A DNA stretch of 64,000 nucleotides from Diatrype stigma. Taxonomy: Eukaryota > Ascomycota > Sordariomycetes > Xylariales > Diatrypaceae. Both the position numbers and the translations under genes were made by a program. The DNA is taken from assembly GCA_022225965.2 (NCBI GenBank), contig JAKJXP020000074.1:124001-188000 (forward strand), in the 5' to 3' direction. Shown piece by piece: positions 1 to 12,956 of the stretch. Each line of letters opens with the position of its first letter. Position 1 is the stretch's first letter. The notes beneath the pieces are model-generated. The model saw nothing but the letters and a program-made list of their open reading frames with translations. It made no database searches and was not told where the DNA came from.

Positions 1-2746
1 GCTAATCCTACCAGAGACCTCTGAGAAGACTACCTCCCATGAAAGAAGAGGTTCGGTAGTGAAACGGCCACCAGTATCGTACAAGCCATCAACCAGTTCT
101 CACTCGTCTAGTGGCAGCGCGTCTATACCACCCATCCGTGCTTTTAGATCATCAGGCTCTCGACCGAGTCTCACCCTTGATATGGGTCCCCAATCGCCAC
201 GTACCTACACTGTAGACAACAGTTACGGTGACTCAAATCAACGCGACAGGTCTTTACGAGCATTGGAAGGCCGGCAGGAGTATGCACAGCTGCGAACGCC
301 TCCTCGAACCAGGAGGTCCCAAGCGGATCTCGACGATAGTGGAGACGTGTTTCTCAAAATCGCGCGCGAAGATATGTCGCGCCGCGGCGCCGACGAAGAT
401 AGTGGATATGGGGATAGTCAGAGCGCTATAGTAAGTGGACCGTGCTCGTTGTTTTCGATTGCATGTGATCGCCTACCACCCTTCGTTTCCTCGTCATCGA
501 CCTACTTCGCTTGATAACTTTCGTCAAATTTCTGCTTCCAGTTGAGTAACGCGAGTGCGAGCTGCTCCGCGGTGCTTAATTTCAGTGCCATGTTACCGTC
601 ATAACAAAATTGCATACGCTCAGCCTAGCTCATACTAACATTGCGATAGGCGCGAATCACACGGAGCGGTCGACGACCTTTTTCTGGTGCCATTTCCTCA
701 TCTCAGCCGGCTTCGCCTACCCAAGCTCTCAGGCGTCTCTCAGATCAAGAAACGTCTAAGACTCGAAATGAAAGCCAAGCAGGAGACAGGATCGCCCGCT
801 CACTAACCTTTCGGGGCCTTTCAAGGGAGCAGAGTGCTGAAGAGTCGAGACCAAAGGGGGGCAGTCAGCTCCGGGCTTCCCCGTTGACTCCACGGTCATT
901 CGATCAAGATGATGCTCCTGGACCACTTCAAAGTAGTCCTCCCATCGTCAATTACAGTCGGAGGCGACAACCTTCCGTTGACGGTGGATCCGCCTTAACA
1001 TCTCGCATGTCCTCGCTCAAGCAGGGCGGCCTTGCCTATGGAAATGGTCGGACTTACAACTCTTCACCCTTGGCCCCAAAGGCGACAGACGCTTCAAAGC
1101 AAGATTCTCACCGGGAAGACGGTGCACAAGGTCAGGAGGGTACAAATTCGACAACGTCAACAGCTGCCCCCTCCACCGTTTGGGACGAGCTGGATGATCT
1201 CAAGTCTCGAATCCACCGCTTAGAGCTGACTGGCAAGCTTCCTCCGACTTCTGGTGCAGCCATATCTCGAGCTTCTGAAGAGCGGCCGCCGACAGCGAAT
1301 ACAAACGCGACCACAATGTCCGCCTCTCCGAAACGCGGCTCAGGCAGTGCCTCTCAGGTTGGTGATGTGACGATTACTGCTACCTCGCAGAAAGAAGGCC
1401 ACCCCATCCTCCACTCTGCACTAGCCAAATCTAAGCAATTTCTCAGCGCGGAGGTCTATAACGCACTGGAAACTGCAGCTACTGATGCCCTAAACCTCTC
1501 TGCGATGATGGGCACAGCCGGCCAGCCTGGTCCGATCTCGAGCGCTACAAGCAGTGTAGGTAACGGACCTGCTGTCACGGACCGGCAACTCAGGCGTAAG
1601 GCAGATACTATCTGCCGGAGTCTAACAGAACTATGCTTAGCCCTTAGCGAAGGGGCAGCCCAAATCAATACACAACCCAACATAACACCGTCCATCGAAA
1701 AATCGCCCCCTGCAAGTCCTACTATCACAAAGTTCACGTTCACCGGATTCCCGACTATGAGTACCCAAAAGCAACCGACCCCGAATACGGATCGCAGTTT
1801 TGCAGCACTCAGTAGTCCGAAATCCAGTAGTCAAAGGCCGTCGAACGCAGGGACGGACCGTATATTTTCGGTAATCAACAGTCCCAAAGCAGTTTCACGA
1901 TACGAGGATCGGCCACGATACGAGGAGCGGCGAAACAGCATATTCGGATCGAGTGCCCTGCCTAGCCCGCGTTTAGCTTCCACGTCCACCGGTGCACTGG
2001 CCGCTAGTCCCATGGAGTACCCTAGTGCTAGTCGAAAGTCGTCATTACTGTTATCTCGCAACCGACGGGCTCAGACGGAAGAACCAGAAGATGCCCGCAA
2101 GCCTCCTACCGTGTTGAGAACACGACGTGCCGGTACTGAAGAGCCCGAGGACCCGACGGAGCGCAGAAATCCCGTGTACATCCGCAGTCGCAGAGGCACG
2201 TTAGATAATGAGGACGATGACAGCCGTCTACGTCTCCCGTCGCGCGCCATCACCGAAGTCCATGGAACGCAAAGTAGAATGCGAGAGTATAGTTCCCAGG
2301 TCCCTTTACCAAGTCCAGTCGAGTCGAGTCCGCTAGCGTCTTCAGCCCTGCCGAGGAGACGAATTCCATCCTCCACTATCCGACTCATACAGCCATCACC
2401 CTCTACTGCCCGACGCTACGACAGGCCAACACCGGATCGTGAGAGCTTTAATACGAGCTATAATACAGGGGCGGACAGGGCACCCGAAGAACGGAATCAA
2501 CGGGAATCGCGGGACCAACGGGACCAACGGGAGCAACTGTACCAACGGGACCAGCGAGAGCAACGAGAGCAGCGAGAGCAGCGCGAGCAGCGAGATCCAC
2601 AAAGTCACAGAGAGCAGCGAGAGCAGCGACGGTTTTCTCTGAGTCAGAACCCATCGTTGAGCCGAGCTGCAAGTCTCAAGATGCCCAATAGGCAGAGCAT
2701 GATTGCGCTTAGTTCTGCCGCAGCGCAGTCCAACGGCTACCGATAA
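1..2746 (+). CDS. Ser/Arg-rich disordered conserved fungal protein, 5' partial
   Basis: The reading frame is already open at the left edge, so the true start lies outside the window. Exon A runs to 430 and is followed by GTAAGT; the frame resumes at 650 after an AG, giving one intron 431–649 that keeps phase 0 (a short internal exon near 542 cannot be excluded). The stop is TAA at 2744–2746. The protein is very rich in Ser, Pro, Arg and Thr and looks mostly disordered. Three blocks look ordered: a Trp-containing helix WDELDDLKSRIHRLE (from 1181), a helix around 1409–1512, and a helix around 1585–1656 with RRKADTICRSLTELCLAL. Near the C-terminus there is an Arg/Gln/Glu repeat. Homologues in other ascomycetes are, from memory, sometimes called 'LPXTG-domain' proteins because of an LPPTSG string after the first helix; that name is probably spurious, as sortase anchoring is bacterial. 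Function unknown; the helical segments suggest a cytoskeletal or cortical scaffold, but this is a guess. Confidence 0.75.
2511..2630 (+). repeat. 9-bp-periodic repeat encoding Arg-Glu/Asp-Gln units
   Basis: Imperfect tandem units of the type CAGCGAGAG lie inside the coding region and encode repeated Q-R-D/E triplets, interrupted once by a short DPQSH segment. Typical of slippage-expanded low-complexity coding sequence. Confidence 0.7.
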
Positions 2747-3460
2747 CGTGATCACGACCATTATGCGCTTATGACACCATTGCACAATATATCATTTACC
2801 AAGGCGCTACTCGATCGCATCTATTTCGGCACAGCTGCATGACGTGACTGAGATATCAGTCCATATAGCATAGCATGCTTGCCTAGCATTGACGACACTT
2901 TGACGCTCCTTTTAGGAGAAACGACCTTCAGTACATACATACCCTATGATAGTATTAGTAATTTTCTAACGGAGTTGATTAAGGGGTTGGCTGGTTGCAG
3001 GGTTCTATTTCAGCAAAAAAAGTGGCTTCTGGCCCCTCCGGCGTGACGGAACCGGCGTTTGCCTGGCTAGGGATATAAGCGGAAGCGGGTTTTTATATTG
3101 CTTGCTCATCTGGTTCGGGTGCGCAGGGGGGATATTGGTTGGCCTGGCTCTGTGTTTTATAGTCAGAGCTGCCAGCAAACCGGCTGGTTTTGGTAGATTA
3201 GTTGGCTAATCTAAAGGAAGCCAAGGACGCTTTGTAAATATATTGTATATGAATATTGCTTTTATTTCAATCCCTTAAAGAGCTCTTGATACCAACCTGT
3301 CTGTCCACTTACCTCAGACCTTCCTATAGGTGACATAATTGATTGATCAATACCTAGAGGTAGCCTCAAGCTGACCTCCATATGCGCACCTCCAGTTTCT
3401 CAGTCCACGCTTTATGTAATGTAATACATAATAGGTACTAGTAGGTAGCTGGGTAGTAGG
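2747..3460. other. Intergenic, no gene seen
   Basis: Downstream flank of the first gene and upstream flank of the retrotransposon. Base composition becomes more AT-rich after about 3220, but the RIP-type dinucleotide bias only becomes strong inside the LTR at 3461. No supported reading frame. Confidence 0.6.
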
Positions 3461-3647
3461 TGTGGATCCGGGCATTCCCCATAATGCCAAGGATCGAAAA
3501 ATCGGAGTATAAAATTTTAACAGCTTAAAGCGCATAATTGTATTTAGCTTTAATTTAATAATTAATTTAAACCTTTAATATAATCCTAAATAAATTATTA
3601 ATAGCAGTAATTCCCTAAGGATTCGAAGAATCGAACGCAAAAGCATA
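3461..3647 (+). repeat. Left LTR of the outer Ty3/gypsy element
   Basis: 187 bp, starts TGTGGATCCGGGC; matches 14926–15112 over its whole length with no indel. It carries more A/T at the variable positions than the right LTR (for example AGCATA versus AGCACA at the 3' end). Confidence 0.9.
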
Positions 3648-3734
3648 AATAGCTATTTTTATAAGTTAACGCTAATAATGCAAAATTTATCTTATTTTTT
3701 TACGAATTTTTTCCGATAACCGATAATGGCAGAA

Positions 3735-6700
3735 AATAACGCTAATGCGGAGAAATAGCTTAAAGGCGTTTCGGCCTAAAGCAATACCTTTATCGAATTT
3801 CTTACGAATGCGAAGCCCGTTTAAAAAGACGGCATATTATACGAATTTCTCGATAAAAAATTCGAAAATATCGAACGAAAAAATATTTCGATAAAAAATA
3901 ACTTAAATTATTTAATAAATAAAATTACGAAAATAACTGCGTATTTCGATATTAAACTTAAGAGCAAAAAAATCGAAACGCCGGATTAATAATTTCGCCG
4001 AAAAAGCGAATGGGTTTAATAATAATAATAATAGCTTATATTTAATACCGAAAAAGCGATTATTACCGGTAATGCGAAATTATTAATTAGTTTCCGTAAA
4101 TCGTTCGAATTCGATTAAAACTAATATATGCCGTATATTTGGTGCTTATTTTATTACGATAAACCGCGAATAAAGGAAAAAATTAATATGGCATATATAT
4201 TGCCCGTTATGAATTATATTTAGGGTCCGCAAAAGGAACGAATAAAAAGAATATGGCTTTCGATTATATTTCCGAATGATGCCGCAAAAATGGGCCATAC
4301 CGAAGCGAAAAATAAAATAACGATACCCTTAAATTTTCGCCTGGTTTGGGCCGACGGTTAGATTTTGGAAAAGTTAAAGAAAATCCAAAAACGTTTTTTA
4401 ATAGTATTAGTTTTATACGATTTTTAGGTATACCGAATTGCGAACGAATTTATCGGCGATTTTTAATAAATAAAAGTATATATTCGCAATAATAAGCTTA
4501 ATTAAATAACGTTTATAAAGTATATTTTTTAAGTTTTAAACGATTATAATGTTTTTTTAAAAGCGTTAATTTATTTCGTAACGTTGCTTTCGTATTAAAA
4601 TGAAAATATATTAAACTTTACGAAACGCATTTGTAAAGTTTTTTATAAAATATCGAAAAATATTCGCGATAATTATTATATAAAGGAAATTTTTATCGAT
4701 ACGTTACGTAATAACTTATTTAATATATGGCTAATTTTTAACGACCGATTCGAAAACTTTAATAACGTATAAAAAGTCGAAATAATTATTTAATAAGCCG
4801 AATTAATTATTCGTTAAGCGATTAAAGGAAAAATTTACGGCATTTTTTCGGTTACCGTTTAATTTTAAAGAAAAGTAACGCCATTTTATAACTTAATCGT
4901 TATAAGAACTATATAAGCCAAATCCGGTATAATCCAATTAAAGCCTTTAGATATAATAATTACCGTACTTTAAGCCGCGAAGTTCGGAAAAATTGCCGAT
5001 TTTCGTAACGAAAGCCGTAACGTTTACGCCGCGGCCGAATAAGGCTTTGCCGTAAAAGCCGAAAATAATAAGTGCTTTAATTATAACAAATAAAGCCATT
5101 AAATTAAGGATTACAAAATAAAAGCGAAATTTCCGAAAAACATATAATACGTAAATACGGGCAAAAAAGTTACTTTTAAGGGAACTTTATATTAAGACGT
5201 TATTAATAATAAATTCCGATTAGCCTTTAATAAGTTTAAAAAAAACAAGCGGTTCCGTATATATTTCGCCGGCGCCGAGAATAATGGCGAAAACGATTTC
5301 GAAAGAAGTTCCGCCGAATAGCTATAAAATAACGAAAGGTTTAATCGTAACCTTAACGAATTCCTTAAACAATTCGAAAATAATAAATAAAAGCGCCGCG
5401 TTTATTTAATAAAAATAAACGCCGATAGCAAATTATTTCTTAATAAAAATAAACCTTTACGAAAAGAATACGATAAAAATTATAATTTCTTTTTTACGGA
5501 AATAATCGACGGAAATGAATTTATAATTTTCTTAAATTACGGATATACTTTTTATTATATTTCCGAATCGATAGCAGCTATATTAAGAACGTATAATTTT
5601 TCGAAACCGTTAATAATGCGAAAAATTAGGGGCATAAAACCGAAGATTTTGCGTAACGTAATAATTACCGCCCGGTTTTTAATGCCCGATAATAATACCA
5701 TTTCGTTTCGAATGTTAACGGAAGTTATTTCCGACGGTATTTTTTCCGGTAATTTGATTTTTGGGAAAAATTTATTCCATAAGTTGGATATATATTATAA
5801 AAAAAAGAAAAGGAACGAAATAATTACCTTAATTAAAGTTATCGAAAGGTTCGTAATTTATTTAATCGCTTTATTACGTATTTTTTATGTTTTCGAAACG
5901 GCTTATGCAATAGCCGAATCCAACTTAATGATTTGGTATAAACTTATTTTAATAAATAATAAGGCTATTAATAAATACCTTTTATAATACGTTTACGATT
6001 TTCTAGAATTATTCGGATTTGTTTCGAAAAAGGTTATTGCGAATATATGTATTCGTTATTATATCGATATTGGAAATTATAAACCCATTAAATTCCTTTT
6101 ACGTCGATATAGCTTTATTTAATTTCGGGCATTCCGTAAATTCGTTAAGAAATATTTGGAAATGGTTATATATATCGGTACGAATCCGTAAAGCTTATTT
6201 GCGTTATTTATATCCAAAAAAGTACCGGATTAAATAACGAAACTTAATAAGTTCGATAAAAACGTAATATGGCGATTTTGTTATAATTATCGGAAATTTA
6301 ATAAAATCCAACGAAAAAACGCCTATTTGCTTTTTAATGCGATAAATAAAATCTAACGAACGACAGAATATCGTTAATATTGCTTTATTAATTTTAAGAA
6401 TGGCTTTTAATAAATTAAGATTTACGAACCAGATATCGAAAAAACCGTTTTCGTAATTTCATTTGGTATTTACGAATAGTTAATAATGCTTTTTGGACTT
6501 TATAACGTTCCGGTAACTTTTTAGGCATTAATAAAAAAAATCCTCGAATTATTTTGCAAATTTATTTCGGATATATTAAATAATATGGCCGTATGAATTA
6601 ATATATCCGAATAACTTTACGAACGTATATTCGTCCTATTTAAAAGGCTTTTTAATTACGGAATAATCGTAAATCTAGCGAAATCCTTAATGTTTGTTAA

Positions 6701-6856
6701 GAAAGGGATTTTTTTAAGCTTCGTAATTTCCGAAAAAAAAATCGAAGCCGATTTAATTAAGGTCGCGATTATTCGAAATAAGCTTAAGCCGGTAATAATA
6801 ACCGAAATTCGAACGTTTATAAATGCCGCCGGTTATTTGCGGTACTTAATTAATGA
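3735..6856 (+). pseudogene. Outer element gag–protease–reverse transcriptase remnant (left half)
   Basis: An ATG at 3735 opens a Gag-like frame punctuated by TAG/TAA at former glutamine codons. Around 5069–5112 a CCHC zinc-knuckle outline (KCFNY…SH…KDY) is visible, with cysteines turned into tyrosines as RIP would do. The protease region lies around 5480–5790. The reverse transcriptase is recognisable at 6484–6535 (FGLYNVPVTF, cf. FGLxNAPATF) and in its C-terminal connection at about 6690–6856 (KVAIIRNKL…FINAAGYLRYLIN). The frame breaks at 6856, where the nested element starts, and resumes at 12957. No intact protein can be made. Confidence 0.85.
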
Positions 6857-7037
6857 TAATTATATCCAACGCGTTAATACGCGTTGCCATTATATAAGCA
6901 AGTTAGTTTTATATAACTGCAGGCTTTCGCCCGTAATTCCTTAAACAAACTTCTTTTTACCTTAAATACTTTAATACATAACCGTTTTACCTAATTATTA
7001 TTTGCTTTCTTTAATTATACGTACGTACTTATTAATA
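6857..7037 (+). repeat. Left LTR of the nested copia-type element
   Basis: 181 bp, begins TAATTATATCCAACGCG and matches 12776–12956 without gaps. Differences are C/T and G/A (GCGTTAATACGCG here, GCGCTGGCACGCG in the right copy). The 8 bp before it (ATTAATGA) recur as ATTAATAA after the right LTR; since LTR elements normally duplicate 4–6 bp, the right border could be off by up to 3 bp. Confidence 0.85.
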
Positions 7038-9589
7038 TTAATTAGTATTGCTAAATATTAATAATATAAATTGGCAAAATAAAAAAGTTACTATTACGAT
7101 ATTAAAGATATCGTAATAATACCGCAATTCCGTTTTACTTTTATATGCCTATATTTCGAATTTCATTTTTATCGTTATTTTTATTAATAACTATATCGAA
7201 ATATAAATAAGCCGAAACCTCGGCCTAAAATATTGCCAATAACATATAAACAAGTCCTTTTAATAATTCTTTAAGAATCGACATTGCTACTTTAGAAGTT
7301 TAGGTACGACTGTTTAAATTAATTTCGGTCATTACGAATCGTCCATTCGCGATATTTAATCATTTTAATCCAATAATAATTAACTGAAAAAAGTTCGACC
7401 CGAATATAATAAATTACCGTTAAAAGTTAATATAAACATTAATAATGCTGGCCGATTTCGAAAATATGGATTCGAGTATTTTTAATATCCGAATATCCGA
7501 AAAAACGCTTGAAAATTATTAGGGCCGGCTATAAGGCTTTACGGTAAGAAACTTTAAAATAATGCCATCCTTATTACGAATTAATTTAAAAAATGCATTT
7601 ATGCAATAAAGGATTTACGTTAATAAAGGTAACGCCAAATTTAATAAAGCTTTTATCGATTTCGTTATTACGAAAGTATTCCTTATTTGGAATATAAGAA
7701 AATTAAAAGCAATTAAAGCTAAATGGCTTAATGCATTAACATGGAAAACGCTAATAATCGAAACCGACTAAAAAATCGTATATTTCCCGGAACGCCCTTA
7801 AAGCCAAATCCGCCCCCGGTTATTATATATATCAATAAACGAATTATTTAATTTTTCTTTATTTTATAACCCGCTTTTGTTACGTCGTTTTATATTTCAA
7901 ATCCAATTCCAATTCGACCCGAACCAATAATTCGCTTTTAAAGCTTTTGATACTTAAGGCCCTTAAAAATTACCAATTGGGTTTAAAAAAAACTTTAATT
8001 ATTCGGATTAACGCTTTAATCCTTATATTAACCAACGTTTAAGCCTATGCGTCGATTTTCGCTTTAATTTTCGCTTTAACCGACAATAACCGTTCCCGCC
8101 GCTCCAGGAATATTATAGCCAACCGTTCCCGAAATATTTAATCCAAGTAAGGTATTTTCTAATAAGGTTTTCTCCGTATCCTAATTATTTATATATGGAT
8201 TATAATACGGCATATAATTCATAGGCCTTTTATATACTAAAATAAAGGAATTCTTACGTATCGCCGTATTCGACGGTCGAAACGAACGACCCAATTAAGA
8301 AAACCATGTCCCTATTAAGACCCAACTAATAACTAAATTCTCCTTTCGGACGCCCAAACGGAAAACAAAGGTTATCCGGTTTCCCAGGTCCCTTAAAATT
8401 ACTAAAAGGCTTCGGTTTTTTTTTTTTCGATAAAACCATCGTTTATGTTAGGATTAATTTTTATACCGATCGGTAATTAAACTTAGCTAACATATTATAA
8501 CATTCCGCCGGTACGAATTTAAAATAAAATGTGTCCATTAATTATTATCGGACATTTTAAAAAAGCCTGGAATAAAGAAAATAATTATATAAAAAAAATA
8601 TATAACATTTTCGAAAACAAGTTTAGATTTTTCCTAAACGTTTATTATATTACGGATATCCGTTAAATCCAGTTTTATGCCGTATTTTTAATTATCTTAT
8701 TAAGACGAACTATTATTTATTTTTTATATAATATATTCCGTTATTAATGCTTTATCGATATATATTTCGCTATAAAACGCTATTTTAATACGAAACAAAA
8801 TAAGATTTAATATTATTTTAATTAAATCTCGATTATCTTTTTCGGAATTAAGGCCGATAAAAATATTTAAAGCAAGTTAAACCTAAAGATTTTTCAGGTT
8901 ATACTTAATAAATTTTCTTTATACCAAAAAATATTAAAACCCGACTTTAAAAGAAAGCAATAACTTATTGCTATAATTCATTATATATGCCGTAACATAT
9001 CTTAATTTTAATACGCCCTTTTCGAATCCTTTATTAGGTTTAAGGATATAATTAATAAGCTCCATATATCCATCGGCACCCATAAAAACCTTAAAAATGC
9101 ACCGCAGCAATACTTAATTAATAAGAATAATAATAATAACGATAATAAAAAACCTGCCTAATATTACGTCGACCGCAAATATTATTGCAATAATCGAAAA
9201 GGCCGGTATAATAATAATAAGCATCCAACTTATATATGGAAATGCAAATGCTAGGTATGCAAAAAAAAAAGCTACTGGTCCATTAAGCATACCGAAAAGG
9301 AACAAAAAGACGTTCGTATTTAATGAAGGAACCGCAAAAAAGGCCGAAAAAACAATTACGCCATTTTCTTAATCGAATACGAAGGAATTAACGATACGAA
9401 ATTAAAGTCTAATAAAGAATACGACAATATTCCTTCGAATTATGAATTTAATAATAACCAATAAATAACCGCCGCATGCTTTTTTAATTAAGCCTTTTAT
9501 TATTACGTAATTACGTTCCTTTTTATTAAATAATTTAAGTTCGATATTGCTTTTATTTTTAACCGATACGTTAAATACATTTTCTAAAG

Positions 9590-12500
9590 GATTATGCTAA
9601 ATATAAGTGCAATACAAATCTCGACTGCTGGCAAAGGCCAATATTTTGCCTTAACTAAGGAATTTTCCGATTGCCCTATGCTATTTAATAAAAATCGCGC
9701 CGAAAAAGCCAATATCCGTTTTAAAAACGAACCACTTATGAAATTATTCGGAATAGTTATTGTCGATACATCTTTTAAATAAGTTAATTTCTATATAATA
9801 AAAACCGATATTCCGTTTTTGTTATTATTTAAAAACATAAATTAATTTGGCATATACCTTAATAACGTTATTAATTAATTAATTTATAAAAATGGTATTA
9901 CGGTTTTTATTAACCGAAAATAAGAACATTTATGATTTTATTTTAATAACGCAATTTTTTTTACGGAAATAAAGCTACGTCGTTTATATATTCGCTTTGG
10001 CTACCTTTTCGTCGCCAAATTCTAAAACCTATTAAAAAAGGCAAAATACGATATTAATTTAAAGAACATTAAGGAAATTAATAAGTTTTGTTATTACTGC
10101 TAAGTTAAAAAAAAGGCTTTTTAATGGTTTAAGTTTACCTTTAAAAATCCGGATTTAGATTTTAATTACGAGGTTATCGTAAACGTTATGTATTTCGATA
10201 AACGTTTCGTTTTCCATGTTATCGATACGGCTATAGGTTTTTAAGCAATACGATTTATAATTAATATATTAATAAAGAAAACCTAAAAAGCCCTTAAGCT
10301 TTATTAAATCGATACTTATTTAGGACTTCTTAATGTTTTTATTTACGACGCCGGTACTAATTTCGATAATACCGAATTCCGAAACGAAGCTCGATTTATC
10401 GGCATTACGTATAAACAGATCCCAATAAAAGCCCATTAATTTATTAATAAGGTTAAAAAATATTACGAACTTATCCGACGAACGTATAAAATTATTTCTG
10501 AAAAAATATAAGGCTTACGTATATTCCGTTTATAAATAGCCGTTAAGGCTATAAATAATATAACAAACCCGGACGGTTTCGTATTTACTTTATTGGTTTT
10601 TAAAGCCTATCCGAAAATCAACATGAATTCGCCGCTTACGCCGTTCCAAATCCAAAGGGCAATCGCAGCCCAAAAGGCAATGGCCGAAGTTAAGAAAATT
10701 AAGGCCCAGCGCTTAATTCGAAATGCTTTAAATATTAAAAACGGCCCTAATATCCAAAAAACGCTGCTTATATTATTACCTTTCGGTAACGAAATATTTA
10801 TATACCGCAAAAAAAATAAATAACAAGGCCTATATAAAGTTATTGCCGTTATTAATAAAAACGTTATAGTCGCTTTAAATACATTCGGAAAAACCTTTAC
10901 GTTTAAAAGTTCGCATATTAAACCATATATATAATCCAAAAATAACGCAAAGCCATTTTAAGATCTGGAAATCGAATTACCTAACTCAAAACCAGGTTTT
11001 AATCCAGCGGATTACGATATTATTCCGGAAAAAAACCTGGATGTGTTATTTTTTAACGCAGCATATTTTAACGCAAAAAAAAAATACGACCGAATCTTAG
11101 CAATTAAGTTACAAACAAAAAGAAAAATCGTTATTCCTGGCAAATTTTACGAAACTTCGGATATAAAGGAACTAAATGCCTTATTCGAAAATGGCATATT
11201 GCAATCGATTATTTATAATAAAGCTATCCATTAAAAGGCTACTATTTTTAAATCCCGAATAATCCGCGAAATTAAAGGAAAAAACATATTAGGCCCTTAC
11301 GAAAAGTCCCGCCTGGTCGTTTAAAGATATAAAGATCCTAATAAGGATTTTATTATAACTTATGCCCTTATTATTTAACGGACAAATTAACGATTAATTA
11401 TGGCCCTAATATTTATTTTATAATACCTAAATATAAAAATAATAATCCGAAATATTACCATAACTTATATTTAATTCAAAACGTCCATAAAACGCATCAT
11501 TTTTATACGACTTTTATCGGAATTAAAAAATAAATATCCCGAAAAAACGATATTGCGTATTATAAAATTACTATACGGATTGGCCGAATCGAATACGTAT
11601 TGGTTTAAAACTTATTTTCGTTATTACCAATAAAAGCTATACATGGACCCTTTATTTTTTGATCCATACTTATTAATTATCCGTACCGGTTAATCTTTCG
11701 GTATAACAAGTTTCCAAATTAATAACATCCTTAATATCGGCACGGCGGAATTTATATAAAAAAAAAAAACGAAGCGTTAATTAAAGCCAATATTAAAGCG
11801 CGTTTATAAAAAATCCTAAAAAATGAAGCTACGAAAAACTTTAATGGCTCGCGTTTCGTTATTTACTTTAAAAGCAATGGTTTTTCGGCAACCCAAAAAG
11901 GGCAGGCTAAAAAACTAATACTGCTAAATCCTAAAGCATTAAATATGCCTAAGGGATATATTAAACAAAAAGCCCGAAAGGCTTATATTTCTTCGATTTA
12001 CCAGTCCGAAGCAGCTTTCGATTATTTAATAGCCGCTTAATATACGGAACCTGGTCCTAAAAAAGCCAAGCTATTAAATGCCCGGATCCAGTAATAAATG
12101 AACAATAAGAACCGCGGACTTAATTATATTTAACTAAACTCCTAAAATTTTCGATTATATATCTTTATTAATAGGTTTTTTATAAATAATAAAGACTTAA
12201 ATTCGCAAATCGATTATGTCGTTATGCTTAAAAACGAAAAGCCTACATTCCAAATAAATAAGCTTACCGTTATCGGCAATGTTATTTATTAATTATTTAT
12301 CAAATGCAAAAGGATAATTCGCAACGTCCTGGCTAGCAAAATCTACGGTATGGTATAAGGTTTTAATGTCGAATATGTTATCCATCGTATTATTAATACG
12401 ATCCTAAAACGACTGTTATTTCCTTACGTTCCACTTGTTTTTTATATGGACTTCTTTTTTTTATACCAATGCTTAATATAAATGGAAAGCACCAACGAAA

Positions 12501-12690
12501 AGCGACTAATAATTAACCTTATGGCCTTCCGTTAATTATACGAAAATAAGGAAATGAATAAAATCAAATGGATTTATGGCACTTATAACCTTATAAACGC
12601 CATAACAAAAGCGTTCCCTAACGAAACCATAAAGTCGTTAATCGATCGCAATAAGGTTAACATAAGGCTGGAAAAATGGATAAAAAAAGA
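9590..12690 (+). pseudogene. Nested element pol remnant: protease–integrase–RT–RNase H
   Basis: The first readable block (9600–9780) contains STAGKGQYFAL, typical of the copia protease just after its catalytic aspartate, followed by a DIPFLL block. The integrase core shows IDTYLGLLN…DAGTNF…EFRNEA, giving the second catalytic Asp region. Downstream come SPLTPFQIQRA (integrase tail), then the RT blocks KLLYGLAES, DPLFFDPYLL, and the RNase H blocks VLASKIYGMV and TNEKRLII. Stops interrupt every block. Recognition is at family level; no database was searched. Confidence 0.85.
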
Positions 12691-12775
12691 ATAGTAATTC
12701 GAAAAACGAAAAGTTATATAATTAATTCGACGGCACAATTCGCGATTAAATCGCGAAAAAAAACAAAATAAGTAA

Positions 12776-12956
12776 TGGTTATATCCAACGCGCTGGCACG
12801 CGTTGCCATTATATAAGCAAGTTAGTTCTATATAACTGCAGGCTTCCGCCCGTAATTTTTTAAACAGACTTCTTTTTACCTTAAACATTTTAATACATAA
12901 CCGTTTTATCTAATTGTTATTTGCTTTCTTTAATTATACGTACGTACCTATTAATA
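12776..12956 (+). repeat. Right LTR of the nested copia-type element
   Basis: 181 bp, begins TGGTTATATCCAACGCG, so the ancestral LTR started TG. The end reads TTAATA, from an expected CA terminus after RIP. Preceded by an A-rich polypurine-like tract. Confidence 0.85.

Larger units (their letters stand above)
6857..12956 (+). mobile_element. RIP-degraded Ty1/copia-type LTR retrotransposon nested in the outer element
   Basis: 6100 bp bounded by two 181-bp LTRs. Coding remnants appear in the copia order: protease (about 9590–9900), GAG-pre-integrase and HHCC zinc-finger region (about 9950–10130), integrase core (about 10150–10600, with DAGTNF), reverse transcriptase (about 11400–12100, with the KLLYGLAES turn) and RNase H (about 12170–12690). 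That order, with integrase before reverse transcriptase, excludes Ty3/gypsy. All frames carry RIP-type stops. It sits in the reverse transcriptase/RNase H junction of the outer element, so it inserted later. Confidence 0.9.

Noticed and set aside
1225..1260. LPXTG cell-wall anchor in the first protein
   Set aside because: The string is LPPTSG in the middle of a disordered protein, not a C-terminal sortase signal; fungi do not use sortase.
2396..2785. 129-codon minus-strand Leu-rich frame
   Set aside because: Antisense of the Arg/Gln/Glu repeat in the first gene.
9114..9305. Hydrophobic 63-codon minus-strand frame resembling a membrane protein
   Set aside because: It is the antisense of Asn-rich AT-repeat sequence inside the RIP-degraded copia element.
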